The notes under the pieces are model-generated. The model made no database searches and was not told the origin of the DNA. It saw only the letters and a program-made list of their open reading frames with translations. The translations under genes and the position numbers were made by a program. From contig CAWAXW010000006.1 of NCBI GenBank assembly GCA_963786155.1, positions 496,001 to 560,000 on the forward strand: a stretch of 64,000 bases of DNA. The letters run 5' to 3'. Source of the DNA: CAWAXW01 sp963786155. Lineage in GTDB: Bacteria; Actinomycetota; CADDZG01; WHSQ01. Of this stretch, positions 18,728 through 27,811 are shown one piece after another (the stretch's first letter is position 1; the number at the start of each line of letters is the position of its first letter).

Positions 18728-20814
18728 AGGTCGCGGTCGTCGGGGGCGGTCCGGCAGGTCTCTACTGTCTCGCTGCTGTTGAAGAAGGCCCTTCCGGACT
18801 CCGACGTCGTCGTGTTCGAGCGCAACACGGCCGGCGCAACCTACGGATGGGGTGTCGTGTTCTCGGATCGGACGCTCACTTCGTTCCGCGAAGCCGACCA
18901 CAAGACCTACGAGCAGATCACGGACGACTTCATCATCTGGGACGCGATCGATATCCGCTACCGCGACCAGATCGTGCGGTGCGGGGGCCAGGTTTTCTCC
19001 GGGATCTCACGCAAGACGCTTGCTCGCGGCTGTTGCAGGCGCGGTGCGACGGAGCTCGGCGTGCGCCTCGAGTTCGAGCACGAGAGTCTCCGGCCCGGCC
19101 GAGCTCGACGACTACGACCTGGTGGTCGCAGCCGATGGGGTCCGGAGCGTCGTCCGGGAAGCATTCCCGAAGGTCTTCCGCCCGCGGTTCGCGCAGGGGC
19201 GCTCGCGCTACATCTGGTTCGGAACCGAGCCGGGTCTTCGACTCGTTCACGTTCACCTTCCGGGCCAACGAGCACGGCTTCTTCCAGGCCCACGCCTATC
19301 CGTTCGACGGGCGATGAGCACGTTCATCGTCGAGTGCGACGAATCGACCGTGGCGCAGCGGCCGGTCTCGACCGGGCGACGGAAGCCCGGAGCATCGCCT
19401 ACTGCGAGGAGCTGTTCGCCGAGGAACTGCGGGGCCACAAGCTGATGTCCAACAAGTCCAAGTGGATCAACTTCGTGACGCTCAAGAACAAGACGTGGCA
19501 TCACGACAACGTCGTCCTGGTCGGGGATGCGGCACACACCGCCCATTTCTCGATCGGATCGGGCACGAAGCTCGCGATGGAGGACTCGATCGCGCTCGTC
19601 AAGCCATCGAGACCAAGGGCGAGATCGAGGCCGCTCTGGTCGAGTACGAGCTGGAGCGCAAGCCGCGGGTCGAGCGGTTCCAGGAGGCCGCGCGCCAGAG
19701 CCAGACCTACTTCGAGAACACGCGCCGCTACCAGCACATGGAGCCGTTGCAGTTCGCATTCCACCTGCTGTCGCGCAGCGGCCGCATCGATTACGACGAC
19801 CTGCGGGTGCGGGACCGTCACTTCGTCGGGGCCGTCGATCGCTGGTTCGCGGCCACTGCAGCCCAGACGGGACTTGCCGTCGCGGCCCCCCCAGCGTTCG
19901 CACCGGGAATCATCGGGGGCCTGGGAGTGCCCAACAGGATCGCGATGATGGGCTCGGGCGGTCTGCTCAAGGCTGCATCGAAGGGAGCCGGGCTCGTGTT
20001 CACCGGCACCGTCGCGGTCTCGCAGCACGGCCGGGTCCATCCACGGACCCCCGGTATGTACACGCCCGAGCACGAGTGGGGGTGGAAGACGGAGGTCGAG
20101 TCGGCGCGCAGCACGGGCAACGCGCGCATAGTGCTGACCCTCAGCCACTCGGGACCACGGGGAGCGACCCACGTTCCCGCCCGCTATTGCGATGTGGCGC
20201 TCGATCAGGACCAGGCCTGGCCCCCGGTTGCGGCTTCCGAGATGCAGTACACGTCGCGCAGCGTTCCGGCGGTGACCATCGACACGGCGCGGATGAACGA
20301 GGTCATGCAGGACTTCGCTGCAGCCACCCACCGGGCGATCGCCGCCGGCTTCGACATGGTCGAGGTCGACATGGCGCACGGACACCTGCTGGCGAGCTTC
20401 TTGTCACCGCTCACCAATATGCGAACCGATATCTACGGCGGGTCGCTCGAAAACCGGATGCGATACCCCTTGCGCGTGCTCGACGCGGTGCGAGCCGAAT
20501 GGCCCGACCTTCCTCTCGGCGTTGTCCTGTGCGCGCACGATTGGGCCCGCGGTGGCACGTCGCTCGGCGATGCAGTCGAGATCGCTCGAGCACTGAAGGC
20601 GCATGGATGCGATGTGATCCGGGTCGTCGCCGGCCACTCGGTGTCCCGCTTCACGCCCCGCTTCGATCCCTACTTCCTGACGCATTACGCCGATCGCGTC
20701 CGGAACGAGGTGTCCATCGCCACCATCGCAACGGGCGACATCACCACCGTCGACCACGTGAATACGATCGTCGCCGGGGGCAGGGCCGACCTCTGCCTCC
20801 TGCGTCCCGCATAA
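18724..20814 (+). CDS. Two-domain FAD monooxygenase/OYE-type reductase (salicylyl-CoA or 2-aminobenzoyl-CoA monooxygenase/reductase type), multiple frameshifts
   Basis: Starts at ATG 18724 (MKVAVVGGGPAGLY, the FAD dinucleotide motif). The N-terminal half has WGVVFSDRTLTSFREADHKT, LVVAADGVRSVVREAFP and GDAAHTAHFSIGSGTKLAME, the motifs of aromatic-ring hydroxylases acting on acyl-CoA. At least five frame changes lie between 18.77 and 19.61 kb. From about 19.6 kb the frame is clean and forms an old-yellow-enzyme-like domain (PNRIAMMGSGG, RIVLTLSHSGPRGATH, AAGFDMVEVDMAHGHLLASF, LSPLTNMRTDIYGGSLENRM). This fusion is characteristic of salicylyl-CoA 5-hydroxylase and 2-aminobenzoyl-CoA monooxygenase/reductase, which hydroxylate and then reduce the CoA-bound ring. 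The RidA gene in the divergent operon favours an amino-substituted substrate. Confidence 0.8.
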
Positions 20815-20877
20815 TCGGGTTGGCAAAGCACCGCGAACGCAGGATTATGGGAACGACGCTAGATCAGGAGGGGAACC

Positions 20878-20994
20878 ATGGCGAGCAAGGACAAGGGCGG
20901 CAAGGCCGAGAAGAAGCAGCCCCAGAAGAACCTGAAAGAGAAGCGAGCCGCGAAGAAGGCGAAACAGCCAAAGAGCTCAGGCTCCTCGGCTTAG
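20878..20994 (+). CDS. 38-residue Lys-rich basic peptide
   Basis: ATG 20878 with a strong ribosome site (CAGGAGGGGAACC). The 38 residues are strongly basic (13 Lys, 2 Arg), start MASKDKGGKAEKKQPQKN and end PKSSGSSA. No signal peptide or hydrophobic segment. It resembles the short Lys/Ala-rich, nucleic-acid- or ribosome-associated peptides seen in actinobacteria, but I cannot name a family. It follows the monooxygenase gene by 63 bases and ends 1 base before the stop of the convergent secreted-protein gene. Confidence 0.55.
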   Translation: MASKDKGGKAEKKQPQKNLKEKRAAKKAKQPKSSGSSA

Positions 20995-20995
20995 G

Positions 20996-21340
20996 TCAAC
21001 AGTCGGCGGCGACCTCGTCGAGGGCCTCGGCGGCGGCGACGTTGTCATCGGCTTGCAAAAGCGACGGATCGTCGGCCTGCAGGGCCGCGTCCATCGTCTC
21101 CAGGAGGGTGTCGGCTTCGTCCGCGACCTCCTCGGGGGCCTCCTCGGCCAGCTTGGCTATGGCCTCGCGCGCGGCCTCGGCGTTCTCGGGGGTTACGTCT
21201 GCTTGGAGGGTGGTGCTGGCCGTTTGGAACTCGGTCATGGCCTCGCAGAATGCCTCGGATGGCCCGTCATCGCTACAAGCAGGGCCCCCTGCGAGCAGCA
21301 AAGCTGTGCCCAGCCCAACAGAAATCCTGGTGATCCCCAT
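20996..21340 (-). CDS. Small secreted, probably membrane-anchored acidic protein
   Basis: 114 residues from ATG 21340 (MGITRISVGLGTALLLAGG), with GGAGGGATCG upstream. Hydrophobic N-terminus followed by GGPACSDDGPS: a Cys where a lipobox would be, although the preceding residues are not canonical. The rest is Ala/Glu/Asp-rich and helical (TPENAEAAREAIAKLAEEAP, LLETMDAALQADD) with two more Cys, the last at the C-terminus. This composition is common in small actinobacterial lipoproteins of unknown role. Convergent with the basic peptide gene. Confidence 0.6.
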   Translation of the reverse strand: MGITRISVGLGTALLLAGGPACSDDGPSEAFCEAMTEFQTASTTLQADVTPENAEAAREAIAKLAEEAPEEVADEADTLLETMDAALQADDPSLLQADDNVAAAEALDEVAADC

Positions 21341-21516
21341 CGATCCCTCCCTAGACGACGACCGGGCGCCCGGCGCCCCCTCTGGTAAGGCATTTTGCCC
21401 GATAAGTAAGGCGCGTAAGCCCCAGAGATAGGGCATTTGCCAGATTTCGCGACCTCGTCTTATCCCTACCTTGAGTCGAGTCAGAGCAACACCGGTTCGA
21501 CAGAGAGGGCAGCGGC

Positions 21517-22258
21517 ATGAAGAGGGCAGCAGCAGTTGCAGCGTGTCTGGTAGTGGCGGCATCACTGGTCCCGGCAGCGGCATCGGCCGGACCGCGGGAT
21601 AAGAGCGGGGCGGAGACCCTGTGCCAGGCGATCCCGGTGACGGTTGATTCGAAGAGCATCCACGTTGGGGGCACGACGATCCAGGTGGCCGGCAAGTCGA
21701 AGTTCCAGGTCTGCGTGACCTACGACATCACGGTTGAGGTGGCGCCGACGGTGACTTTCTACAAGCAGTGCGGGGAGCTGTGCTTCGCGGTGCGCCTTGC
21801 GAAGATCGAGGCGTACGAGGACCTTCGGGTCGAGCTGACCTTCAGCGACGGCGGCAAGCAGCAGTCGGTTCCCGTCGATTCCGACCCCCTCGACGTGGCG
21901 AAGGACTCTCGGCGAGACCTGCGTCAGCAGCCACGAGGAAAGCGCTCCGGACCCGTGCCTATACGCGATCTCGAGCCCATCGAGCCTCGAGGCGAGCGGG
22001 CGCCGCAGCCGGATCCTCCTCAACTGGTCGCCGAGCGGCGAGGCCTACGGCCGACCTACCGGCGAGATCAGCTACGAGATCTGGATGAGTGAGACGGGTG
22101 AGGCGGATTCGTTCGCACAGGTTGCCACCACGACCAGCACCATCTACCGGGACATGTACCTCGCTCCGGGGACCCAGCGCTGGTACTTCGTGGTCGCAAC
22201 GGATGCCGAGGGGCACCGCAGCGGGGGCTCGAACATAGCCACCGCCACGGCTAACTGA
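21517..22258 (+). CDS. Secreted beta-rich protein with C-terminal fibronectin III-like domain, frameshifted
   Basis: ATG 21517, signal peptide MKRAAAVAACLVVAASLVPA with an ASA cleavage site. The mature N-terminal part has paired cysteines (AETLCQA, FQVCVTYD, YKQCGELCF) and beta strands. Near 21910 (GACTCTCGGC) the frame changes by one base and continues as GETCVSSHEESAPDPC, RILLNWSPSGEAYGRPTGEI, SYEIWMSETGEADSF, TQRWYFVVATDAEGHRSGGS, a fibronectin type III-like domain, to TGA 22256. A strong terminator follows. Extracellular role unknown. Confidence 0.65.
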
Positions 22259-22278
22259 GCCAATCCAAGGAGCCGAGG

Positions 22279-22302
22279 GGGGCCGGGCGACCGGCCCCTT
22301 TT
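22279..22302 (+). terminator. Rho-independent terminator
   Basis: GGGGCCGG (22279-22286), loop GCGA, CCGGCCCC (22291-22298), then TTTT. Ends the secreted fibronectin-like gene just before the promoter of the LAL regulator. Confidence 0.85.
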
Positions 22303-22334
22303 GGCTTGCTTCGGTTATTTTGCCCGGTTTGCTT

Positions 22335-22340
22335 CATAAT
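22335..22340 (+). promoter_or_regulatory. Possible -10 box of a leaderless promoter
   Basis: CATAAT lies 7 bases before ATG 22348 and no Shine-Dalgarno sequence is present, the arrangement of leaderless actinobacterial transcripts. No convincing -35 box is seen. Confidence 0.4.
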
Positions 22341-22347
22341 CAACCAG

Positions 22348-25299
22348 ATGGGGCGCGGGCTGGCGAGTTTGACCTGTGTGGGGCGGGCCGAGGAACTGGA
22401 GGCCCTGGAACGCGCGTTCGCGCTTGCCCGAGAGTCCGAGCCACAGTCGCTTCTGATCTCGGGCGATGCCGGCGTCGGCAAGACGCGTCTGGTCGAGGAG
22501 TTCCTCCGCCGTTCGGCGGGGCGCGGCCCGCACGTCCTGGCCGGAGGATGCGTCGCGGTCACCCAGGGTGAGCTGCCCTATGCGCCTCTCGTCCAGGCTC
22601 TACGCGGGCTGATCCGCGACTCGACGACAAGGCGCTCGCGCAGGTGCTCGGCCCCGCGCGGGGAGCTGGCCCGGCTGTTGCCGGAGTTGAGCGCCGAGCA
22701 CCCTCGGCACTCGGTCGACCCATCGGTCGCCAACGTCGCCCAAGCTCGCTTGTTCGAATTGATCCTCGGCCTCTTGGCGCGGCTCAGTCCGCGCAGGCCC
22801 GTGATCATCATCCTCGAAGACCTCCAATGGTCGGACCCGTCGACGAGGGACTTCATCGGTTTCCTGGTCCGCAACCTCAGCACCGAACGGATCATGCTCG
22901 TCGGCACATATCGAAGGGACGAGCTGATCGGTTCGCACCCGATGCGAGCGTTCGCCGCCGGGCTGGCGCGCGCCTCGGTGCGATCGCTCGAGCTGGGCCC
23001 GCTCGAGCGAGCCGAGGTTGCGCAGCAGATCGAAGCGATCACCGGCAGCAGGCCCTCGGCCGAGAAGGTGCGCAGGATCTACGAACGTTCGCAGGGAAAC
23101 CCGTTCTTCGCGGAGGAGCTGGCAGACGCGGGGGAGGGCGTACTTCCAGAAACCTTGCGCGACCTGCTGCTCATCCGCATCGAGGGTCTGTCCCAGCCCA
23201 CTCGTTCGCTCCTGGCGCTGCTCGCGGTCGCCGGCAGACCGCTCGAGCATCGGCTCTTGGTCGAGCTCGGCGGTCTGACCGAGGTCGAATCCGAACAGGC
23301 GCTCAAGGAGGCCGTCGCGCACCATGTGATCGTTCCGGAACCGGTGGGACTCGGCTACCTGTTCCGTCACGCGCTCGTGCGCGAGGCCGTCTACTCGGAC
23401 CTGCTCCCGGCGGAGCGAGCCAGGTTGCACGCGCGCTTCGCCGAGATATTCCGCAACCGCGCGGCCTCACCATCCGGGAGCGCGGAGCTCGCTTATCACT
23501 GTCACGAGTCGGGCGACGCTGCCGGGGCGCTGGCCGCGTCTTACAAGGCGGGCGTCGCCTCCATGGACGCGTACGCGTTCGCCGAGGCCCTGACCCACTT
23601 CGATAGGTGCCTGGAGCTCTGGGATCGCGTGGCTAAGCCCGAGCGACTCGCCGGCGTCGATCGTGCGACGGTCAACGAGCGCGCCTCTGAGTGCGCCTAC
23701 CTGACCGGCGCCATCGAGAGGTCGTGCGCGTACGCGCAGGCGGCACTCGACCTCGTGGACGACCGGACCGATCCCGTGCGCGCGGGCCTGCTCAACCAGC
23801 GCCTCGGCCGGTGCCTATGGACCGCTGCGGACGGGACCAGCTCGCTCCAGGCATATCAGGAGGCGGTCAGGTTGGTGCCGGCCGATCCACCCACTCCGGA
23901 GCGGGCCCGGGTCCTCGCAGCCGAAGGCCAGATCGTCATGCTGATGTCGCGCTACACGGAAGCGTCGAGCCGGCTGACTGAAGCCATCGCGATCGCCCGG
24001 AAGCTCAAGGAGCGTTCGATCGAGGCGCACGCCCTCTGTTCGCTCGGCCCGGTTACTGCGTTCGTCGGCGATGTAGAGCGTGCCGAGGGCTACTTGCTCG
24101 ACGCGCGTCGCATAGCCGAAGAGACGGGGGATGCAGAGAGCCTCGGGCGAAGCTACGTGAACCTCAGCACGGTTCTCGCCGTAGCCGGTCGGCCCACGGA
24201 TGGGCTTGCGCTCGCCCGCGAAGGCGAGGAGGTTGCCCGGCGGTGGGGGATCGCCCGGAGCTTCGGCACCTGGATGATCGGAGAGGCCGCGTTCAGGTTG
24301 GTAGAGCTGGGCCGCTACGAGGAATCGGAGACCGCCTGCAACGAGATCCTGCGCCGCGATCCCGTCGGCTACGAGGAGATAGCCAACCTGTTGCTGGCTC
24401 AGATCGCGTTGGTCCGAGGCGACATCGACACGGCCAAGAAGCACCTCGCCCAAGCCCAAGCCTCCGAGTCCGCGTGGCACTCGCTCGAGCTGGATGTCCC
24501 CGTGTTGCTCACGGCCTCCGAGGTCGCGCTGCAGGAGCGTGACTTCGAGGCCGCACGTCAAGCGATCTCCGACGGTCTGAAGATCGCCGCGGAGGGCGAC
24601 GATCGATACTTCCGCACCGCGCTGTGCGCGTTCGGGATGCGCATCGAAGCCGAACATGTCGCAACCGAGCGCGGCGCACGACCGGGGGAGGCGGACCTCG
24701 ACCGGGCCGAGTTCGTCGAGTTCCTCACCACGGAGATGGAGGATGCGTCGCGCTTGGACGTACCGATTGCCCAGGCACACGTCCGATCGTGGAAGGCCGA
24801 GCGGGCGGCGTACGCCGGCGAGCCCCAGGCCGAGCTCTGGGGCGAGGCAGCCGAGGCCTGGGCCGCGCTCGAACATCCCCTCCCCGCTCTATACGCACGC
24901 TGGCGCCAGGCCGAGGTCCTGCTCCACGCCAAGCTGGAGGCGGCCTCGCTCCTTCGAGAGGCCGATGCTGCTGCTCGCCTCCTCGATGCCCGGCTCCTTC
25001 AGGCCGAGATCCGATCGCTTGCACAGCGCGCTCGCATAGACCTCGCCCCGCCCGAGGAGAGCTCCCAACCGCATCTCGTTGAAGGGTGGGAGCGTCTCGG
25101 CTTGACTGCGCGCGAACTGGAGGTCCTGCTGCTGCTGGCCGACGGCCGCAGCAACAAGGAGATAGGCGAAGAGCTGTTCATCAGCGCAAAGACCGCCAGC
25201 GTGCACGTGTCACGGATCCTGATGAAGCTCGGAGCGTCCAGCCGCGTCGAGGCGGCCGGCATCGCGTTCAAGCAAGGGCTGATGAAGGAAACCGACTGA
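22348..25299 (+). CDS. LAL-type LuxR family transcriptional regulator (AAA ATPase + TPR-like + HTH)
   Basis: 983 residues from ATG 22348 (MGRGLASLTCVGRAEELEAL). N-terminal STAND/AAA ATPase: Walker A ISGDAGVGKTRL, Walker B VIIILEDLQWSD, and GTYRRDEL. A long helical repeat region follows (residues ~380-880). The C-terminal LuxR HTH is complete: LTARELEVLLLLADGRSNKE, ISAKTASVHVSRILMKLGAS. Full length for large ATP-binding LuxR regulators of the MalT type. Residues ~92-108 (STTRRSRRCSAPRG) look out of frame; shifting one base there gives LDDKALAQVLGPARG, so two compensating indels probably lie near 22620 and 22668. Effector unknown. Confidence 0.9.
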   Translation: MGRGLASLTCVGRAEELEALERAFALARESEPQSLLISGDAGVGKTRLVEEFLRRSAGRGPHVLAGGCVAVTQGELPYAPLVQALRGLIRDSTTRRSRRCSAPRGELARLLPELSAEHPRHSVDPSVANVAQARLFELILGLLARLSPRRPVIIILEDLQWSDPSTRDFIGFLVRNLSTERIMLVGTYRRDELIGSHPMRAFAAGLARASVRSLELGPLERAEVAQQIEAITGSRPSAEKVRRIYERSQGNPFFAEELADAGEGVLPETLRDLLLIRIEGLSQPTRSLLALLAVAGRPLEHRLLVELGGLTEVESEQALKEAVAHHVIVPEPVGLGYLFRHALVREAVYSDLLPAERARLHARFAEIFRNRAASPSGSAELAYHCHESGDAAGALAASYKAGVASMDAYAFAEALTHFDRCLELWDRVAKPERLAGVDRATVNERASECAYLTGAIERSCAYAQAALDLVDDRTDPVRAGLLNQRLGRCLWTAADGTSSLQAYQEAVRLVPADPPTPERARVLAAEGQIVMLMSRYTEASSRLTEAIAIARKLKERSIEAHALCSLGPVTAFVGDVERAEGYLLDARRIAEETGDAESLGRSYVNLSTVLAVAGRPTDGLALAREGEEVARRWGIARSFGTWMIGEAAFRLVELGRYEESETACNEILRRDPVGYEEIANLLLAQIALVRGDIDTAKKHLAQAQASESAWHSLELDVPVLLTASEVALQERDFEAARQAISDGLKIAAEGDDRYFRTALCAFGMRIEAEHVATERGARPGEADLDRAEFVEFLTTEMEDASRLDVPIAQAHVRSWKAERAAYAGEPQAELWGEAAEAWAALEHPLPALYARWRQAEVLLHAKLEAASLLREADAAARLLDARLLQAEIRSLAQRARIDLAPPEESSQPHLVEGWERLGLTARELEVLLLLADGRSNKEIGEELFISAKTASVHVSRILMKLGASSRVEAAGIAFKQGLMKETD

Positions 25300-25309
25300 G
25301 CTCAGTTGG

Positions 25310-26227
25310 CTAGAGAGTGGCCTTCAGTTGCTCCACGAGCTCCGGAAGGTCGGCCTTGTCGAAAACCCGAGCGGCACCCATGGCAAGCGTTGCCACCGCT
25401 TCGTCTTCCGAGCTGAGCACGTAGATCGTCGTTGCAGGTCGCACCGTATGGATGGCTTCGATCACGTCTGCCGCGTCCATGTCGACCAGGTCGTACTCGA
25501 GAACGATTGCTTGGGGTCGTAGATCGAGCGTGCGCTTGATCGCGTCGTTACCCGACGATGCCTCGATCACGTCGAGGCCTGCCCGTTCGAGGGCCCCTCG
25601 CAAGTCGGAACGCGCACCTTCGCTGGGGTCTACGAGGAGGATCCGCCCGACGTAGATGCCGTTATCCGAGTCGGCGTCCGCTTCTTGGAATTCCGGCGGG
25701 CCTGCCTTGGCCGCGAGCCTGCGCTCGACCGCCTCGAGCCTTGCAGGAGCGTTGTGTAGCTCGGTCGTCAACTTGCTCATCTGACGACGCATGTCTGAGA
25801 GAGCGCCTTCTAACGCAGGGTCGCGCTCGACCGGCCTCGCCGATGCTATGACGTAGGTCGTCGTCTCGGTCCGGATCGGGCTCATGTGCAGCGTTTGCCG
25901 CATCTTGTCGCCATTCCTTCGGAGCGCCGTTATCTCGAGGTCCACGACCTCACCCCGAAGGAGGTCGTTGCCGACGCTGCGGAATCGGGGGCCGCCTTGT
26001 TCGAGATCGAAGAAGAACTCGATGCTCTGTTCCACAGACTCTTCGGACGTGTAGCGAAGGAGCCGCGTGAATGAGTTGTTCACGAAGATGATCCGAGCGA
26101 CCATCGGATTCTGGTCCAGCCGAGCAAGGATGATCGGGTCGCCCAGGTTATCCAGCATGGTCTTGTAGAGGGTCGGTTCTTGGAAGTCGGCGTCGGCCGC
26201 CGTCCCCCGCCTGGTGAATTCAGTCAC
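25310..26227 (-). CDS. PAS domain protein with degenerate C-terminal receiver domain
   Basis: 305 residues. Residues ~20-130 are a PAS domain (MLDNLGDPIILARL, IIFVNNSFTRLLRYTSEESV, RRNGDKMRQTLHMSPIRTE). A short helical linker (ERDPALEGALSDMRRQMSKL) leads to a receiver-like domain from ~190 (GRILLVDPSEGARSDLRGAL). At the phospho-acceptor position the usual Asp is Glu in AIVLEYDLVDMDA, and one residue of the acidic pair is Pro (VDP). The conserved Lys remains (RVFDKADL). It may therefore be phosphorylation-independent. No output domain. It starts 6 bases after the XRE-TPR gene and is certainly in the same operon. Confidence 0.8.
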   Translation of the reverse strand: MTEFTRRGTAADADFQEPTLYKTMLDNLGDPIILARLDQNPMVARIIFVNNSFTRLLRYTSEESVEQSIEFFFDLEQGGPRFRSVGNDLLRGEVVDLEITALRRNGDKMRQTLHMSPIRTETTTYVIASARPVERDPALEGALSDMRRQMSKLTTELHNAPARLEAVERRLAAKAGPPEFQEADADSDNGIYVGRILLVDPSEGARSDLRGALERAGLDVIEASSGNDAIKRTLDLRPQAIVLEYDLVDMDAADVIEAIHTVRPATTIYVLSSEDEAVATLAMGAARVFDKADLPELVEQLKATL

Positions 26228-26232
26228 GCCGA

Positions 26233-27543
26233 TCAGGACACCTCCGAACGAGCCTCGATAGCCTCGAGCCCGGCCCTATACGACAGGGCGCTCTGCTCGA
26301 TCTCCCCGGCATTCCAGTAGAGATCACCGAGGAGCTTGTAAGTGCGCGCAGTCTCAGTAGTTGCGCCACCGAGCGTGTAGAGATCGATCGCACGCCGCAG
26401 CCGGCTCTTGGCTTCTTCGGGGTTACGGTCCTGGAGACAAAGCCCGAGTTCCCGAAGGTTCAAGCCTCTTTCGGCGAAGTCATCTCCTTCTAGATACTCC
26501 TCCGCCGACCTCAGCCACTCTTCGGCCTTCGAGAGGTTTCCCGACAGCCGTTCGAGCCTGCCAAGCTCGTTCAAAGCTCTGGCGGTGTCGGAGCGATGAT
26601 CGGCTCTCTTGAATATCTCGAGTGCCTCCGTCAGATTCGCACGCGCCGCGTCGATGTCACCCTTCTCGATCTGCACCACACTCTTATTCAGCTTTGCGCC
26701 TGCGGCATCTACTTCCCAGCCAAGCGAGAGATAGGCGAGCTCGGCTTGCCTAGCTGCGTTCATTGCATCGTCCATCCGACCCTGCGCAAATAGCGAGTGC
26801 ATGACGTTCAAGTTCATGCATGCCAGCTGTTCGCTGTCGGCGACACGCGGAGCCAGAGCCTGCGCTTTGTCTGCTGCATCGGCCGCTTTCGCGGTAAGCC
26901 CCAGAGCCGAGTAGCAGACAACCAAGGCTGCGTTGGTTCTCATCGTCGCGACCGGATCCGGAAGACCATCGCGCTGCAACTCGAGCAAGTAACTTTCAAG
27001 GACGTGGATGCCGTATCGCGCATCCCCCAAGCCCCGAAGGCATTCCGCGATCCCACCGATCGTTTGAAACCTCAGGTGAGTCAGATCGCCGTCCCATAGA
27101 GCTTCTGCTTTTCGGTAGAGGGCCAATGCTGAGTCATTTAGGTTCCGACGCGCGTTGACGGAAGCGAGAATTTCGTAGCACTTGGCCTCCACTCGCGAAA
27201 ATCCGAGCTCGTGCGCGTCAGAGGCCAATCCCGTCGCCGCCTCAGTTGCGTCATCCACCATGCCAAGCCGGAGCCGCTCGCGGGTTTCCTGTAGGCGCAG
27301 CTCGAGCTCAACTTCGGCATGAGGGGAACGCCCGGTAACGAGCTCTTCGGGGTCGACCCCCAGGCGCGATGCGATGTGCCCGAGGACTTCATCGGAAGGA
27401 TGGCGAGCGCCCGACTCGATGAAGCTCAAAAGCGAAGCAGAGCCGGCCGGCTCGATCAGATCGCGCTGGGTCAAGCCCAGCTCCCTTCTAAGTCGCCTGA
27501 TCCTGGCCCCCGCTTCGGCCCAGTCCACCTGCTTGGTCTGCAT
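26233..27543 (-). CDS. XRE-type HTH regulator with TPR repeats (RRNPP-like architecture)
   Basis: 436 residues from ATG 27543. The N-terminal HTH (AGARIRRLRRELGLTQRDLI, LLSFIESGARHPSDEVLGHI, ASRLGVDPEELVTG) is followed by ~340 residues of helical tetratricopeptide repeats (e.g. AALVVCYSALGLTAKAADAA, ALNELGRLERLSGNLSKAEE, TYKLLGDLYWNAGEIEQSAL). HTH plus TPR is the architecture of peptide-sensing RRNPP regulators, and also of some actinobacterial regulators with other inputs. It heads an operon with the PAS/receiver gene. A 38-residue secreted peptide gene starts 134 bases away on the opposite strand, which makes it a candidate peptide receptor or a regulator of that gene. Confidence 0.85.
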   Translation of the reverse strand: MQTKQVDWAEAGARIRRLRRELGLTQRDLIEPAGSASLLSFIESGARHPSDEVLGHIASRLGVDPEELVTGRSPHAEVELELRLQETRERLRLGMVDDATEAATGLASDAHELGFSRVEAKCYEILASVNARRNLNDSALALYRKAEALWDGDLTHLRFQTIGGIAECLRGLGDARYGIHVLESYLLELQRDGLPDPVATMRTNAALVVCYSALGLTAKAADAADKAQALAPRVADSEQLACMNLNVMHSLFAQGRMDDAMNAARQAELAYLSLGWEVDAAGAKLNKSVVQIEKGDIDAARANLTEALEIFKRADHRSDTARALNELGRLERLSGNLSKAEEWLRSAEEYLEGDDFAERGLNLRELGLCLQDRNPEEAKSRLRRAIDLYTLGGATTETARTYKLLGDLYWNAGEIEQSALSYRAGLEAIEARSEVS

Positions 27544-27677
27544 AGCCCCCCATCTCCTGACTTGACGGACAAAGGTTAGTTTTGTGAAGGCATGGGTGGA
27601 TTACCTGACGAATTGTAAAGCGTCCGGGGCGCCCACCTCGACAATGGCCACATTTCGACCCCGAGAAGGGAGGGAGA

Positions 27678-27794
27678 ATGATTCGCAGGATCATCGCTGC
27701 GGCCTCGCTGGCCGCCCTGATGGTGACGGCAGCCCCTGGGTTCGCCCAGGCATCGGACTGCATCGAAATCTTCGGCTTGAAGTCTTGCTCGTAA
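27678..27794 (+). CDS. 38-residue secreted peptide precursor with Cys-8-Cys mature peptide
   Basis: ATG 27678 with strong ribosome site GGGAGGGAGA. The precursor starts MIRRIIAAASLAALMVTAAP, a classic signal peptide, and has an AQA cleavage site. The predicted mature product is SDCIEIFGLKSCS (13 residues) with two cysteines that could form a ring. A perfect terminator follows 17 bases after the stop, so it has its own short transcript. Being so short, exported and next to a divergent XRE-TPR regulator, it looks like a signalling pro-peptide; a bacteriocin-like or cell-surface role is the alternative. No experimental or homology evidence is available to me. Confidence 0.6.
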   Translation: MIRRIIAAASLAALMVTAAPGFAQASDCIEIFGLKSCS

Positions 27795-27811
27795 GTCCTA
27801 GAGCCTGATCT

